Assembly: GCA_947467605.1 (NCBI GenBank)
Contig: CANIII010000010.1
Coordinates: forward strand, 1-64,000
DNA: 64,000 nucleotides
Source of the DNA: Acidobacteriota bacterium
GTDB taxonomy: Bacteria; Acidobacteriota; Vicinamibacteria; Vicinamibacterales; SCN-69-37
Direction: 5' to 3'
The notes below the pieces were generated by a model, which was not told where the DNA came from, did no database searches, and saw only the letters and a list, made by a program, of their open reading frames with translations. The translations under genes were made by a program, and so were the position numbers. Shown here one piece after another: positions 32,988 to 43,438 of this stretch. Position 1 is the stretch's first letter. Every line of letters starts with the position of its first letter.

Positions 32988-35822
32988 CTAGAACGAAATC
33001 CGCGCGCCCAGCTGCATCTGACGCGGGCCGCCGAATCGTGCCGTCGAGGGCGCGAAGAGCGGCTGGCCAGCGGTGGCCACCGGCGAGGCGGTCGTACCAA
33101 AGACGCTGATCGCGTCGTTGCCAAAATGCTTGTTCGTCGCCCGCGTGGCGTTGAACACCTCCAGGGAGAGATCGATCCGACTGCGGCCGATGCCGATCGA
33201 CTTCTGCAGCCGCAGATCCAGATTGAAGAAGTTCGGCTGCCGGAAGCTGTTGCGGCCCGCCACCTTGCCGTTGATGATCGCCTGGTCGTTGTCGTCGTTC
33301 CCGTCGCCCTGCTGGTCGCTGCCGATGACGGCCGTGTACGGCATCCCCGACCGCGCCATCACGATGCCGCCAGCGGTGAAGCCCGCGCCCAGATTGAGGG
33401 CCAGACTCGCATTCATGTTGTGGCGGATGTCCTGCTTCGACCACGTGTATTCGGCGCCGAGGTTGAACGGATCGAGCGTCACTTCGCGGCTGAAGTTCCG
33501 CTCGTTCGAGTCGTCGTCCTTGTTGTAGGCCAGCGTGTAGTTGACCTGGGCAAAGACCTTCGCGCGACGGATCGAACCGGTCACGCTGACCGCGTTGTAG
33601 TTGGACCGCGCAGTTGATTCGTTCACTTCCAGTTGCGCAATCGTCGTGTCGGGGCGCGTCGATGGGAAGATCGGCGTGCCGGCCGCGTTGTACGTCGGCG
33701 CGAAGAGGTTCTTGTCGAGGCGCCGCTGCAGGTGATCGGTGTGCGCACCCGTGTAGCTCAGCGACACCGTGAAGCCACCGGCGAACTGGTGATCGACGCT
33801 CGCGGCGACCTGCACCGTGCGCGGATTCTGGAATGATGGATCGAAGCCGAAAATGCGCTGCACCGGAATCTTCGTGCCCACCGGGAGCACCGTGAGCGGC
33901 TGGCCATTCGCGACCAGCGGCAGAATCGTCGCGTCCGTTCGGCTGTCGACGGCGACCGTGCTGAAGCCATTGTCGGTGAACACCCGCTGGAACAGGTTGG
34001 CCGGTGTGCGTGCCGCATAGAGTCCGGCCGAAACGCGAAGGATGGTGTCTGGCGAACCGGCGACCTTCCACGTGATACCCGCGCGCGGCTGGAACATCTT
34101 CAGATCATTCGGAATCTTCGAGGTCACCGAATATTTCGGGTTCGGACGCGGCGGAACCGGATTCCACTGACCGTCCCATCGGAACCCGAGTGAGATGGTG
34201 GCGTCGCCCACGCTGATGCGATCCTGAATGAAAAGGCCGGCTTCCTTCTGTGTGGCCTTGTAGACCAGGTCAGCCGGATCGAAGCCTGGTACCGTCTGTC
34301 GGTACCGGCTGATCGTGCCCTTGATGTAGTTGGCGAGCGACGTGTAGTCGAACCGTCCCTGAACGTTCGACTCGCGCTGCTGTTGTGACGGCGTCACGTT
34401 GATGTCGAGACCCACGCGAATCTGGTGCCGACCGTTGACGATCGTCAGGTTGTCGGAGAACTGGTATCGCGTGTTCTCGAAGATGCGCGGGCGGCCCGAG
34501 TCGCCGCCGATCGACCCGACGCCGGTGATCACGATGCTCGGGCTGTTGACGTTCGGTTCTTCGCGACGGTTGTCGGTCGCAATCTGGCCCTTGATCTCGT
34601 TGAGCATCGACGGGCTCAGGACCGACAGCCAGCTGGCCTTCACGCCTTGGCTGCGGTTGCGGCGGGTGTAGTTCGTCGTCTCGGCGGTGTCCTGCTGCGG
34701 CGAGTCGAAGTTGAAGTTGCGGCCCGTAAGACGGCTGTACGTGCCCTGCACGTTCAGCGACTGCGTGGCACTCACCGTGTAGTCGAGCCGGCCGAAGAGT
34801 GCCGTCGGGTTGTTCGATCCCGACTTCTCGCCTTCGAGCGCCTTGAGCGAGTCGGGCAGGACTACGCCGGCCGCCTGCGTCTGGAACTTCACGACGAACG
34901 GTACCCGGATGAAGTTCTGCTCGGCCGCGCCGAAGAAGAACGCGCGGTCCCTGCTCAACGCGCCGCCCGCAGCGCCACCGAACTGGTTCTGCGCGTTGTT
35001 GAGCTTCTGGTCGAACGCATCGGCCGAGCTCATCTTCTTGTTGCGGTTGAAGTAGAAACCTTCGCCATGCAGCGTGTTCGTGCCGGACTTCGTAACCACG
35101 TTGACAAAGCCTGCCGACGTGCGACCCACCTCAGCTGTCGCGCCGGAACGCACCACCTGAAACTGGTTCACTGCCGACTGCGGAAAGAAGAAGGTCGTCT
35201 CGTTGCCGCCGCGCTGGTTGCCCTGCAGGGGGTCGTTGAAGTCCGCGCCGTCAATCGACACATTGGAATTGATGGAGCGTTGACCAGAGACGACGAGGCC
35301 CGACCGATCCGATTCCTGCATGACGCCGGGTGTCAACTGGACGAACTCGGGGAAGTTGCGGCCGCGGATCGGCAGGTCGTTGATGGCTTTGAGCGGCACA
35401 CTGGTGCTCGCTGCTGTCTCGGTGGTGTCGAGCCCGGCGGCCGTGGCCGATACCGTGACTTCCTCGGTGACGACCATCGCGCCGAGTTTCAGCGAGACGG
35501 CGGCCGTGGCGCCGACACGCAGGGACGCCGTGACCTTCGCCGTCTGGCCCGAGGACGAGGTCTCGATGACGTAGTCGCCCACCGGCATCGCCAGCGCCGC
35601 GAACCTGCCGTCGGCGGTCGTGGAAACCGACCGGAGGTAACCGGTCGAGACGTTCTTGAGGGAGATCGTGGCGCCCGACACCGGTGCGCCCGCGGCGTCA
35701 ACCAGCTTGCCTTCGACCGCCGACGCGCCGGATTCTGATTGAGCTCGTGCCGGCTGGGCGGTGCCGAGCACCGACCAGCTGAGGCAAAGCAGAGTAACAA
35801 GGATGCGAAGTTTGTTCGACAT
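32988..35822 (-). CDS. Outer-membrane TonB-dependent receptor with carboxypeptidase-regulatory domain
   Basis: The 944-residue protein has a signal peptide (cleavage near residue 27, ARAQS), a carboxypeptidase-regulatory-like domain (about 35-120, APVSGATISLKNVSTG), a plug (ALKAINDLPIRGRNFPEFVQLTPGV near 150-175 and SQRSINSNVSIDG) and a long barrel that ends in LGARISF. This is the Oar-like class common in Acidobacteria; cargo unknown, possibly glycans or peptides. A winged-helix membrane regulator gene lies 66 bases upstream in the same direction, with an inverted repeat and TTAAC direct repeats between. Confidence 0.92.
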   Translation of the reverse strand: MSNKLRILVTLLCLSWSVLGTAQPARAQSESGASAVEGKLVDAAGAPVSGATISLKNVSTGYLRSVSTTADGRFAALAMPVGDYVIETSSSGQTAKVTASLRVGATAAVSLKLGAMVVTEEVTVSATAAGLDTTETAASTSVPLKAINDLPIRGRNFPEFVQLTPGVMQESDRSGLVVSGQRSINSNVSIDGADFNDPLQGNQRGGNETTFFFPQSAVNQFQVVRSGATAEVGRTSAGFVNVVTKSGTNTLHGEGFYFNRNKKMSSADAFDQKLNNAQNQFGGAAGGALSRDRAFFFGAAEQNFIRVPFVVKFQTQAAGVVLPDSLKALEGEKSGSNNPTALFGRLDYTVSATQSLNVQGTYSRLTGRNFNFDSPQQDTAETTNYTRRNRSQGVKASWLSVLSPSMLNEIKGQIATDNRREEPNVNSPSIVITGVGSIGGDSGRPRIFENTRYQFSDNLTIVNGRHQIRVGLDINVTPSQQQRESNVQGRFDYTSLANYIKGTISRYRQTVPGFDPADLVYKATQKEAGLFIQDRISVGDATISLGFRWDGQWNPVPPRPNPKYSVTSKIPNDLKMFQPRAGITWKVAGSPDTILRVSAGLYAARTPANLFQRVFTDNGFSTVAVDSRTDATILPLVANGQPLTVLPVGTKIPVQRIFGFDPSFQNPRTVQVAASVDHQFAGGFTVSLSYTGAHTDHLQRRLDKNLFAPTYNAAGTPIFPSTRPDTTIAQLEVNESTARSNYNAVSVTGSIRRAKVFAQVNYTLAYNKDDDSNERNFSREVTLDPFNLGAEYTWSKQDIRHNMNASLALNLGAGFTAGGIVMARSGMPYTAVIGSDQQGDGNDDNDQAIINGKVAGRNSFRQPNFFNLDLRLQKSIGIGRSRIDLSLEVFNATRATNKHFGNDAISVFGTTASPVATAGQPLFAPSTARFGGPRQMQLGARISF

Positions 35823-35847
35823 GGGCGCCCAGAGTACGAGCGCCGTT

Positions 35848-35884
35848 TGTCACTGGTGTGACATGTTCATTAACACCATTTAAC
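35848..35884 (-). promoter_or_regulatory. Candidate operator upstream of receptor gene
   Basis: A perfect 6-base inverted repeat TGTCAC-N4-GTGACA is at 35848-35863. Two direct TTAAC repeats with 10-base spacing are at 35870-35874 and 35880-35884. Both lie between the receptor start and the stop of the winged-helix gene, suitable for control of the receptor. Confidence 0.4.
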
Positions 35885-35888
35885 AAGT

Positions 35889-37121
35889 TCAGGCCCGGAG
35901 GTTGTCGGCCTGCCAGTCTTTGATCATCTTCTTGATGGCGCCGGCGTCGGCGATGTTGTCCTTGGTCACCTGAGCCACGAGTGCCGGGAGTTCCGCATCA
36001 CTGGCGAAGCGCAGGCCGACCAGCTGTCTCGGCGACAGCAGCACGATCTTGCCGTGCATGTCGGCCGGGAGAATCTCACGAAGCCGCAACCGCATCTCGA
36101 GTCGAATGACCCTGTCCTGCACGGTCATCGCGAACGTGCGGGCATACAGGGCCACCAACACAAGTGCCAATGCCGTTGCGACGGCGAGTCCGCTGCCAAA
36201 CGACAATCCCCAACGGAGCTGATAGGCCCTGTAGACAAAGTTGGCGAGCAGGATCGGTAGGGCGACGAAATGAAAGGCCGGTACATAGCGGGCGTGGTTG
36301 GAGTAGTTCTGCATGCGCCCATACTCCTGCCTTCCGTTGCCGAGAGCGACGTCCACCGCGTCTGCCACGGTCTGTGGCACGAGACTGTCGAGCCGGGGCG
36401 CCTCCCCGGCCATCGCCTGTGCCCATAGATGCTTCTGATCCGAGACGCGAATGAGATGTGCGCGCACGGTCAGCGTGCCACCCACGCGCTGCACCTGCCC
36501 CAGCACGAGGTAGTCGGCCTGGAGCTCGGCGCCGATCTTCTGAATGTCGGCAAAGATGCGCGGTGTTCTCAGAATCGCCGCGTTGCCGATGACGCCGTAC
36601 CGAGGGTTGGCCGCAAGCACGACGACCGTGCCATCCGTCAACTGCTGAGCCAGCTGATCGAACGTCGTGTCGCCCGTTTCGTTGTGAAACAGCACGACCG
36701 CAATCGTCACGCGCGGCTGATGTGCACGCTCACGCCAGACGACGAACGCGATGACGAGGAGGAGCAGGACGGTGGCAATGGCCAGCGGGCGACGGATCCA
36801 GTCACGTTGGGCGGCCGGAGAGGCTTGCTCGCGAAATCGATACCCGCGCTTTGGTAGCGTCTCGATAAACCGCGGTTGATCGGCACTGTCGCCGAGCGCT
36901 TCGCGCAACTTGGCAATCGCGGTGTTGAGGCCCGCCTCTGCATCGACAAACGTCTCGGCGCCCCACAGCTCCGCGCGCAACTGGTCGCGCGTCACGACGT
37001 CGCCCGCATGATTAAGGAGCACGACCAGCACGCGAAACGGCAGGTCCTGAATCTTCACGCGCGCGCCATTCCGGCGCAGCTCTCCCGCAGCCGTGTCGAC
37101 TTCGAATCCACCAAATTTCAT
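35889..37121 (-). CDS. CadC-like winged-helix membrane regulator fused to DUF6526
   Basis: From ATG 37121 the protein has 410 residues. A winged-helix domain of the OmpR/CadC type occupies about residues 3-95 (LRAELWGAETFVDAEAGLN, LPKRGYRF). A membrane helix follows near 108-127, then a FlgO-like or TPR-free periplasmic-type domain (ADYLVLGQVQRVGGTLTV near 210). The last 130 residues match DUF6526: YSNHARYVPAFHFVALP, two more helices, then LEMRLRLREILP and IKKMIKDWQADNLRA. The fusion is unusual. It probably regulates the receptor gene downstream. An earlier TTG at 37154 lies inside a terminator stem and is unlikely. Confidence 0.85.
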   Translation of the reverse strand: MKFGGFEVDTAAGELRRNGARVKIQDLPFRVLVVLLNHAGDVVTRDQLRAELWGAETFVDAEAGLNTAIAKLREALGDSADQPRFIETLPKRGYRFREQASPAAQRDWIRRPLAIATVLLLLVIAFVVWRERAHQPRVTIAVVLFHNETGDTTFDQLAQQLTDGTVVVLAANPRYGVIGNAAILRTPRIFADIQKIGAELQADYLVLGQVQRVGGTLTVRAHLIRVSDQKHLWAQAMAGEAPRLDSLVPQTVADAVDVALGNGRQEYGRMQNYSNHARYVPAFHFVALPILLANFVYRAYQLRWGLSFGSGLAVATALALVLVALYARTFAMTVQDRVIRLEMRLRLREILPADMHGKIVLLSPRQLVGLRFASDAELPALVAQVTKDNIADAGAIKKMIKDWQADNLRA

Positions 37122-37136
37122 CGGAGACAATAGTAG

Positions 37137-37161
37137 GCCGGCCTTGATTTCCAAGGCCGGC
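37137..37161. terminator. Hairpin between ankyrin and winged-helix genes
   Basis: A nine-base perfect stem (37137-37145 with 37153-37161) closes on a seven-base loop just after the stop of the ankyrin gene. There is no strong T run, so it may be a weak terminator or a local palindrome. Confidence 0.5.
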
Positions 37162-37174
37162 GCTCTTTGCTCTG

Positions 37175-37951
37175 TCAGGCTCTCTTCGCCGTCAGCACGA
37201 GATCCGGATCATGGATGGTCAGTGTGGGCCCGCTGAAGCGAATTCTGACCAGCGGGGCACCTGATGGGAAGAACGCCAGGTTGCCCACATGGAAGAGGTT
37301 TCTGGCGCTTCGTCCCGTACGGGTGATCGTGAGGATGTTGTTCGAGGCCGTGGCGATCGTCAGGCGCTCGTCCGCCGCAGGACCAAAAGTGTAGATGCCG
37401 CTGATTGACGCGGTCTCTTCCGGTGTGAGGGGCTGCGTCTCCGGTCGTCTGCTGGCGCCCGGCAGTGTCTTCAAGTAGTCGGCCACCGCCTGCGACTGCG
37501 CGCCGCCGGCCGTGGCGTGTGCCATCAAAGTAATGCCGTGCGGGCCGGGGGTCGCTTCAATGCCGGGCGACGCCGCGATGAAGGCTTTGACGACGTCGAG
37601 GTGGCCGAGCATGGTGGCGGAGAAGATCGTGGGTCGGGCGCCGTTTGCGAGGAGGAGCGCGGCGATGTCGCGATTGCCGACGTGTGAGGCTGCGCCGAGC
37701 GCGTCTTCCCAATCGCCCCAGCCCCAGTCCCAGGCCGCGCGAGCCAGCGTCGGGTGGATGGCGAGAAGCTCTTTCACGCGCGCGATGTTGTTGTGGCACG
37801 CGCCGACCATGTCCCGGGCCATGTCGGCCGGCTGGGTCGGGTAGGTGGCGTCGGGCCCTGCGGCTGAGCGAGCGTACGTGGCGGCCGGCCAGAGCGTCGG
37901 GACCAGGGCGAGTGGAGCGGTGTTCAGAAACGAGCGGCGTGACACGGACAT
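37175..37951 (-). CDS. Tat-exported ankyrin-repeat protein
   Basis: The 258-residue protein starts behind GGAGG with a twin-arginine-like signal (VSRRSFLNTAPLALVPTL). Residues about 60-140 form two or three ankyrin-like repeats (ALGAASHVGNRDIAALLLANGA, MLGHLDVVKAFIAA). The C-terminal 90 residues look like a small beta domain (SGIYTFGPAADERLTI) similar to those that follow peptidase or lipocalin-like folds in Acidobacteria. It is likely periplasmic and a protein-binding scaffold; the partner is unknown. Export of an ankyrin protein by Tat is somewhat unusual. Confidence 0.8.
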   Translation of the reverse strand: MSVSRRSFLNTAPLALVPTLWPAATYARSAAGPDATYPTQPADMARDMVGACHNNIARVKELLAIHPTLARAAWDWGWGDWEDALGAASHVGNRDIAALLLANGARPTIFSATMLGHLDVVKAFIAASPGIEATPGPHGITLMAHATAGGAQSQAVADYLKTLPGASRRPETQPLTPEETASISGIYTFGPAADERLTIATASNNILTITRTGRSARNLFHVGNLAFFPSGAPLVRIRFSGPTLTIHDPDLVLTAKRA

Positions 37952-38044
37952 CGATGCACCTCCAGAAAGAGGCTCATCGTGCGGGTTCGCCCGCCGAAGT
38001 GCAATCGACGACGTCTGAATTCCGTCTGAACTAGCGATTGACCC

Positions 38045-39700
<1,656 letters not shown>

Positions 39701-39706
39701 CTGAAC

Positions 39707-39712
39707 ATTCTA
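39707..39712 (-). promoter_or_regulatory. Candidate -10 element of glnS
   Basis: Read on the minus strand, TAGAAT ends six bases before the GTG start at 39700, leaving no space for a ribosome site. This fits leaderless transcription. Confidence 0.5.
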
Positions 39713-39797
39713 TAAGGTCTACGGTAGGTGACAGACAGGCTGGTACGCGGATTGCTCTCTCCATGTGTGCCAAGCCTGCCGGAGAGTCCGGCCCGTG

Positions 39798-40706
39798 ATG
39801 AATCGTCGTCTTCTCGCTGTTGCCCTCGTTGTTGTTGCTGTTGTGGCCATGTGGCCCTCTGATGCCCTCGCTCAGCGGGGGCGTGGCGGCGGTGGCCGTG
39901 GCCCCGCCATCGTCATTGCGCCGCAGCGCACGGTGCTCTACCCCCCGGGGTACGGCCCGTATGGACCCTATGGGCCGTATGGCGGTGGATACGGCTACCC
40001 CGGTCAGTATCCCTACCCGTATCCCTACCCCTATCGTGGCTACAACGACTCGGCCGACCTGCGTCTGCAGGTGACACCGCGCGAGACGGAAGTCTTCGTC
40101 GATGGCGCGAAAGCCGGGATCGTCGACGACTACGACGGCATCTTCCAGCGTCTCCACCTGACGCCCGGTGAGCATGAAATCACCCTCTACCTGGCGGGAT
40201 TCCGCACGTGGAGCGAGCGCCGCTACTTCTCGCCGCGCGCCGATCAGCGGATCCTGCACACGATGCTGCAGCTGGCCCCTGGCCAGCCCGACGAGCCGCG
40301 CCCGGTGCCGCAACCGCAGCCGATGGAGCGCATGGCCCCACGACGCCTGCCCGGTGATGCCAGCGACCCGGCCGAGCCGCGCAATCCGCCTCAGCCCGGC
40401 CGGTCCGACGCGCCGCGTGCGCCTCAGCCGCCGCCCGAACCGCGTATGCCCGCCCAGCCGGATCGTCCGGCCAACGAACCCAGAAATTTCGGTACGCTCT
40501 CGGTCGGCATTCAGCCCGGTGACGCTGACGTGATCCTCGACGGCCAGAAACAATCGTTGCCGACCGGTCAGGAACGGCTGATCATTCAGCTACCCGAAGG
40601 TGTGCATCGCCTCGTCATTCAGAAGAGCGGCTTCTCGACCTACGAGACCGACCTCCAGATCCGGCGCGGTCGCACGCTCGCATTCAACGTAAGTCTTGTG
40701 AAGTAG
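39798..40706 (+). CDS. Exported PEGA-domain protein
   Basis: From ATG 39798 (GGAGAG upstream) the protein has 302 residues: a signal peptide (cleavage after ALA-Q near residue 25), a Gly/Tyr/Pro-rich tract with GPYGPYGPY and repeated PYPYPY (about 45-80), a first PEGA domain (about 84-160, VTPRETEVFVDGAKAG and LTPGEHEI), a Pro-rich linker (170-230) and a second PEGA domain (VGIQPGDADVILDGQ to FNVSLVK). PEGA domains are thought to bind surface layers or peptides. Function unknown; the next gene follows after 6 bases. Confidence 0.85.
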   Translation: MNRRLLAVALVVVAVVAMWPSDALAQRGRGGGGRGPAIVIAPQRTVLYPPGYGPYGPYGPYGGGYGYPGQYPYPYPYPYRGYNDSADLRLQVTPRETEVFVDGAKAGIVDDYDGIFQRLHLTPGEHEITLYLAGFRTWSERRYFSPRADQRILHTMLQLAPGQPDEPRPVPQPQPMERMAPRRLPGDASDPAEPRNPPQPGRSDAPRAPQPPPEPRMPAQPDRPANEPRNFGTLSVGIQPGDADVILDGQKQSLPTGQERLIIQLPEGVHRLVIQKSGFSTYETDLQIRRGRTLAFNVSLVK

Positions 40707-40712
40707 GTGTTG

Positions 40713-41210
40713 ATGACGCTCCCGACCGCCGCATTGCTGTTCCTGATCCCTGTGTCCGCGCCCGTGCAGACGCCTGCACCGCCGCCGTCACCGGCCATCG
40801 AATACAGCGATGCGTACCAGATGCGCGCCAAGGTGCACAAGGTTGGGAGCTTCGCGATGCTGCCGCTGGCCGGCGCCGAGTATCTACTCGGCACGTCGGT
40901 CTACGACGGCAATACCGACAAGAAGGGCGCACACATCGCCGTGGGCGTCGGCATCAGCACGTTGTTTGCGGTGAACACCGTGACCGGCGTGTGGAATCTG
41001 ATTGAATCGCGCAACGATCCCAACGGCCGCACCAAACGCTGGGTGCACGCGATTCTCATGATGGGTGCCGACGCGGGCTTTGTGGCGACGTTTGCCTCGG
41101 CGCCAGGTGGCCTTGGTTCGATAGACGATCGGAACACGCACCGCACACTGGCGCTGACATCGCTCGCCGTTGGCACGGCAGGGTATTTGTTGATGCTCCT
41201 GACCAAATAG
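40713..41210 (+). CDS. Exported or membrane protein, unknown function
   Basis: The 165-residue frame from ATG 40713 has an N-terminal hydrophobic signal (MTLPTAALLFLIPVSAPV) and three later hydrophobic stretches near residues 75-95, 110-130 and 145-163. The soluble part begins YSDAYQMRAKVHKVGSFA. No family is recognised. It starts six bases after the PEGA gene stop and ends at a hairpin, so the two genes form a small operon. Confidence 0.72.
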   Translation: MTLPTAALLFLIPVSAPVQTPAPPPSPAIEYSDAYQMRAKVHKVGSFAMLPLAGAEYLLGTSVYDGNTDKKGAHIAVGVGISTLFAVNTVTGVWNLIESRNDPNGRTKRWVHAILMMGADAGFVATFASAPGGLGSIDDRNTHRTLALTSLAVGTAGYLLMLLTK

Positions 41211-41235
41211 GCCGGACCTGGGGGTTACGTCCGGC
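41211..41235. terminator. Hairpin between convergent genes
   Basis: Seven-base perfect arms at 41211-41217 and 41229-41235 lie right after the stop of the plus-strand gene and span the stop of the minus-strand gene (41225-41227). Confidence 0.55.
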
Positions 41236-42283
41236 TTCCGCGCCGCTTCCTCAGCCAGAGCATGATGCCCGTCACGAGCTGCACCGGCGCCATCAGGCTC
41301 GCGAGCGACATTGCAATCTTGCTCGGCATACCGAAGAGGTCACCGGTATGAATCGCGCGATTCAGAATCTCCACGCGGCGTCCGCCCGGTGCGGTGCGCG
41401 AGTTGTCGACCGCCAGCACGGCGCCCGTGTACGAATCGAGCAGCACGCGGCTGCGTCCACCTGGCGTCAGGTCCTCTGGAAATCGCATCCGCACGGCATA
41501 GGCATCGGTCGGTGACACCGACGGCACCGCAAACGCCGTCGCCCCCGGCAACGCCTCACGCGCAATCTCCAACGCGCGATCCGGCGAGATCTGATGCGCG
41601 CCCGGAATCTGCACCTGCTTTGTCGGCACCGCTTTCACAGGTGTACTGCCCGTGACCTTGTACGCGAGCGGAATGGCGACGTCGTCGAAACCAATGAAGA
41701 CGCCTGTCAGCGACAACAGGAGCAGAAACACGAGCGAGTACATGCCAATGACGTTGTGCCAGTCGAACCACGTCCGAAATGGCGATCGACCAGTGGTCAG
41801 GCTCAGCCGCTTGGTCGGCCACCACAGATACACACCCGACAACAGCAGCAGCACCATGACGACGCCCGACCATCGCACGACCACCCGACCCCAGGTGGCC
41901 AGCAACCGCAAATGCATTTGATGCACGTTCGACAGCCAATCGGCCCCAGGCGGTCGCACGCCAATCACCTGCAGCGTGTAGGGATTCACGAAGACCGTGC
42001 CGCGCGCCATCGAGACCGCATATGCGCGTGACGGCGTTGCGCCGAGCGTGAAGGCGTTGATCTTTTCGGCCGGAAACTCCCGCATCAACGCGTCGCTGAT
42101 ATCCATCAGGTTGTGTGGCTGGCCGGAGGGCGTGACGTCCATCAGCGCGCGATGCTGCCAGTGATCGATCTCTGGCTCAAACGCCATGATGGCGCCTGTC
42201 ACGCCGAGCGACACAATGACCAGGCTGGCCGCCAGCGCGAGGACCAGGTGGAGTTTAACGAGCGTGGATCGCATGCCCGGCAC
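41225..42283 (-). CDS. PepSY-associated transmembrane protein
   Basis: The protein has 352 residues from GTG 42283 (GAGG four bases upstream) or 349 from ATG 42274. It has four membrane helices: near residues 12-35 (LHLVLALAASLVIVSLGVTG), 135-160, 185-207 (YSLVFLLLLSLTGVFIGF) and 320-342. PepSY-like domains lie between (TLGATPSRAYAVSM, EIAREALPGATAFA). Such proteins often accompany siderophore receptors and may reduce ferric siderophores, but no receptor is adjacent. The heme or iron role is inferred from family habit. Confidence 0.88.
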   Translation of the reverse strand: MPGMRSTLVKLHLVLALAASLVIVSLGVTGAIMAFEPEIDHWQHRALMDVTPSGQPHNLMDISDALMREFPAEKINAFTLGATPSRAYAVSMARGTVFVNPYTLQVIGVRPPGADWLSNVHQMHLRLLATWGRVVVRWSGVVMVLLLLSGVYLWWPTKRLSLTTGRSPFRTWFDWHNVIGMYSLVFLLLLSLTGVFIGFDDVAIPLAYKVTGSTPVKAVPTKQVQIPGAHQISPDRALEIAREALPGATAFAVPSVSPTDAYAVRMRFPEDLTPGGRSRVLLDSYTGAVLAVDNSRTAPGGRRVEILNRAIHTGDLFGMPSKIAMSLASLMAPVQLVTGIMLWLRKRRGSRT

Positions 42284-42300
42284 GATACCTCATCCGCGAG

Positions 42301-42534
42301 AAGGCCACGGCGCCGCGGCTTCCTGAAGGGCATGGACACGATTTCGCGGACGCAATCGAGGACGCCGAGCACCTGGTGGTGCCGGTGTTGTCAATCTACG
42401 AAGTCTTCAAGAAGGTTCGGCGTGAACGCGGTGAGCGCGATGCCATCACCCTGCGCCATCAGGCGACGTTGTGGACCCAGGATGAGGATTTTGCCGGGCG
42501 GGAAGGCGTGAAGTTTTTCCCGAAGCGTGGATGA
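42301..42534 (+). pseudogene. Remnant of a VapC-type PIN-domain toxin
   Basis: One frame, closed upstream by TAA 42256 and lacking any start codon, reads HDFADAIEDAEHLVVPVL, then SIYEVFKKVRRERG, and ends LWTQDEDFAGREGV and KFFPKRG before TGA 42534. These are the central and C-terminal signatures of VapC ribonucleases. The N-terminal Asp motif and about 40-50 residues between the two parts are missing, so the gene is deleted at two places. No vapB antitoxin is visible. It lies antisense over the 3' end of the VWFA gene. Confidence 0.78.
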
Positions 42535-43438
42535 CACTCGGTGCATGCACCACCAAGCCCGGCCGCGTGACGCGCACCGTGATCGGATGCAGCTGCTTGT
42601 CGTCGGCGACCGGGACGGTCAGTTGATAGGTTGCGCGCTGATCGCGGATCGCGCGGCCGGCTGACAAGATCAGCGCCGGTGTCTGCTGTCGAAAGACGGG
42701 CGGTTCGTCGGTGTAGTACACGCCGCCGGTCGCGCGGCTGATGAACTGCAAGAGCGGCGCGGACCGCACGGTGATGACCCGCGTGCCGTCCTGCAGCAAT
42801 GACTGCTGCTGACCCTGATCAATCGTCGACACCGCCACGTTGGCCATGACCGCAACGGTGGCCGCCTGCTCCGTGCTGAGTCGGCTGGCGGTGGCCCGCC
42901 CGTCGGTAATTAACAGCAGCAGTCGTCGCCCGTTGTCCTCAGCGAGCGCGTGGGCCCCGGCTTCGACGGCGTCCCACAGCGGCGATGCTGCAAACGACTT
43001 GGCCTTCGGCAACGCGCGAAGCGCCGACTCGATGTCGCGTCTGACCAAGGGTGTCGGCGCACCGATCGTGGTCGTGCCCGCCACCACACCAACTCGCAGG
43101 CGGTCGCCGGGCTTGAGCGCCGCCGCCAGTGTTTCGGCGGCGTCCGTCGATAAACGCCCCCGAATGTCCGTCACACTCGAAGACTGATCGAAAAGCGCGA
43201 GCACCGTCAGCGGCAGAGAGACAGACGACAACGACGTCAGCGCCTCCGTCGACTTGTCCACCTGCACGACGAAGTCGTCCTCGGTGAGCCCGGTCACCGG
43301 TGCGCCATCCGGTCCTGTGACGGTCAGTACGATCGAGCCCGTGGCCGCTCGCTGAGCCGTGGCCGATGGAGAGGGCGACGCGAGCAGCACACTTCCCATG
43401 GCCGCAGAGGCTGCGAGTACGAGCCAGCGCCGCGTCAC
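42446..43438 (-). CDS. Exported VWFA-domain protein with an altered C-terminal tail
   Basis: The 330-residue protein starts at GTG 43438, overlapping the previous gene stop. It has a signal peptide, a short beta domain (SIVLTVTGPDGAPVTGL, residues about 35-75) and a von Willebrand A domain (VLALFDQSSSVTDIRG near 88, LLLLITDGRATASRL near 175). The MIDAS reads DQSSS. The end of the natural domain seems to be VTRPGLVVHAP; the last 28 residues (SRLPARQNPHPGSTTSPDGAG) are read antisense from the vapC remnant, so the C-terminus is probably an acquired tail. Confidence 0.82.
   Translation of the reverse strand: MTRRWLVLAASAAMGSVLLASPSPSATAQRAATGSIVLTVTGPDGAPVTGLTEDDFVVQVDKSTEALTSLSSVSLPLTVLALFDQSSSVTDIRGRLSTDAAETLAAALKPGDRLRVGVVAGTTTIGAPTPLVRRDIESALRALPKAKSFAASPLWDAVEAGAHALAEDNGRRLLLLITDGRATASRLSTEQAATVAVMANVAVSTIDQGQQQSLLQDGTRVITVRSAPLLQFISRATGGVYYTDEPPVFRQQTPALILSAGRAIRDQRATYQLTVPVADDKQLHPITVRVTRPGLVVHAPSVIHASGKTSRLPARQNPHPGSTTSPDGAG

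Noticed and set aside
34425..35738. 437-residue frame opposite the large receptor
   Set aside because: Arg-rich shadow with no domain; the receptor frame has signal peptide, plug and barrel features.
42113..42511. 132-residue frame overlapping the vapC remnant
   Set aside because: It uses a different frame from the one that shows VapC motifs, and its product is Arg/Ser-rich with no features.
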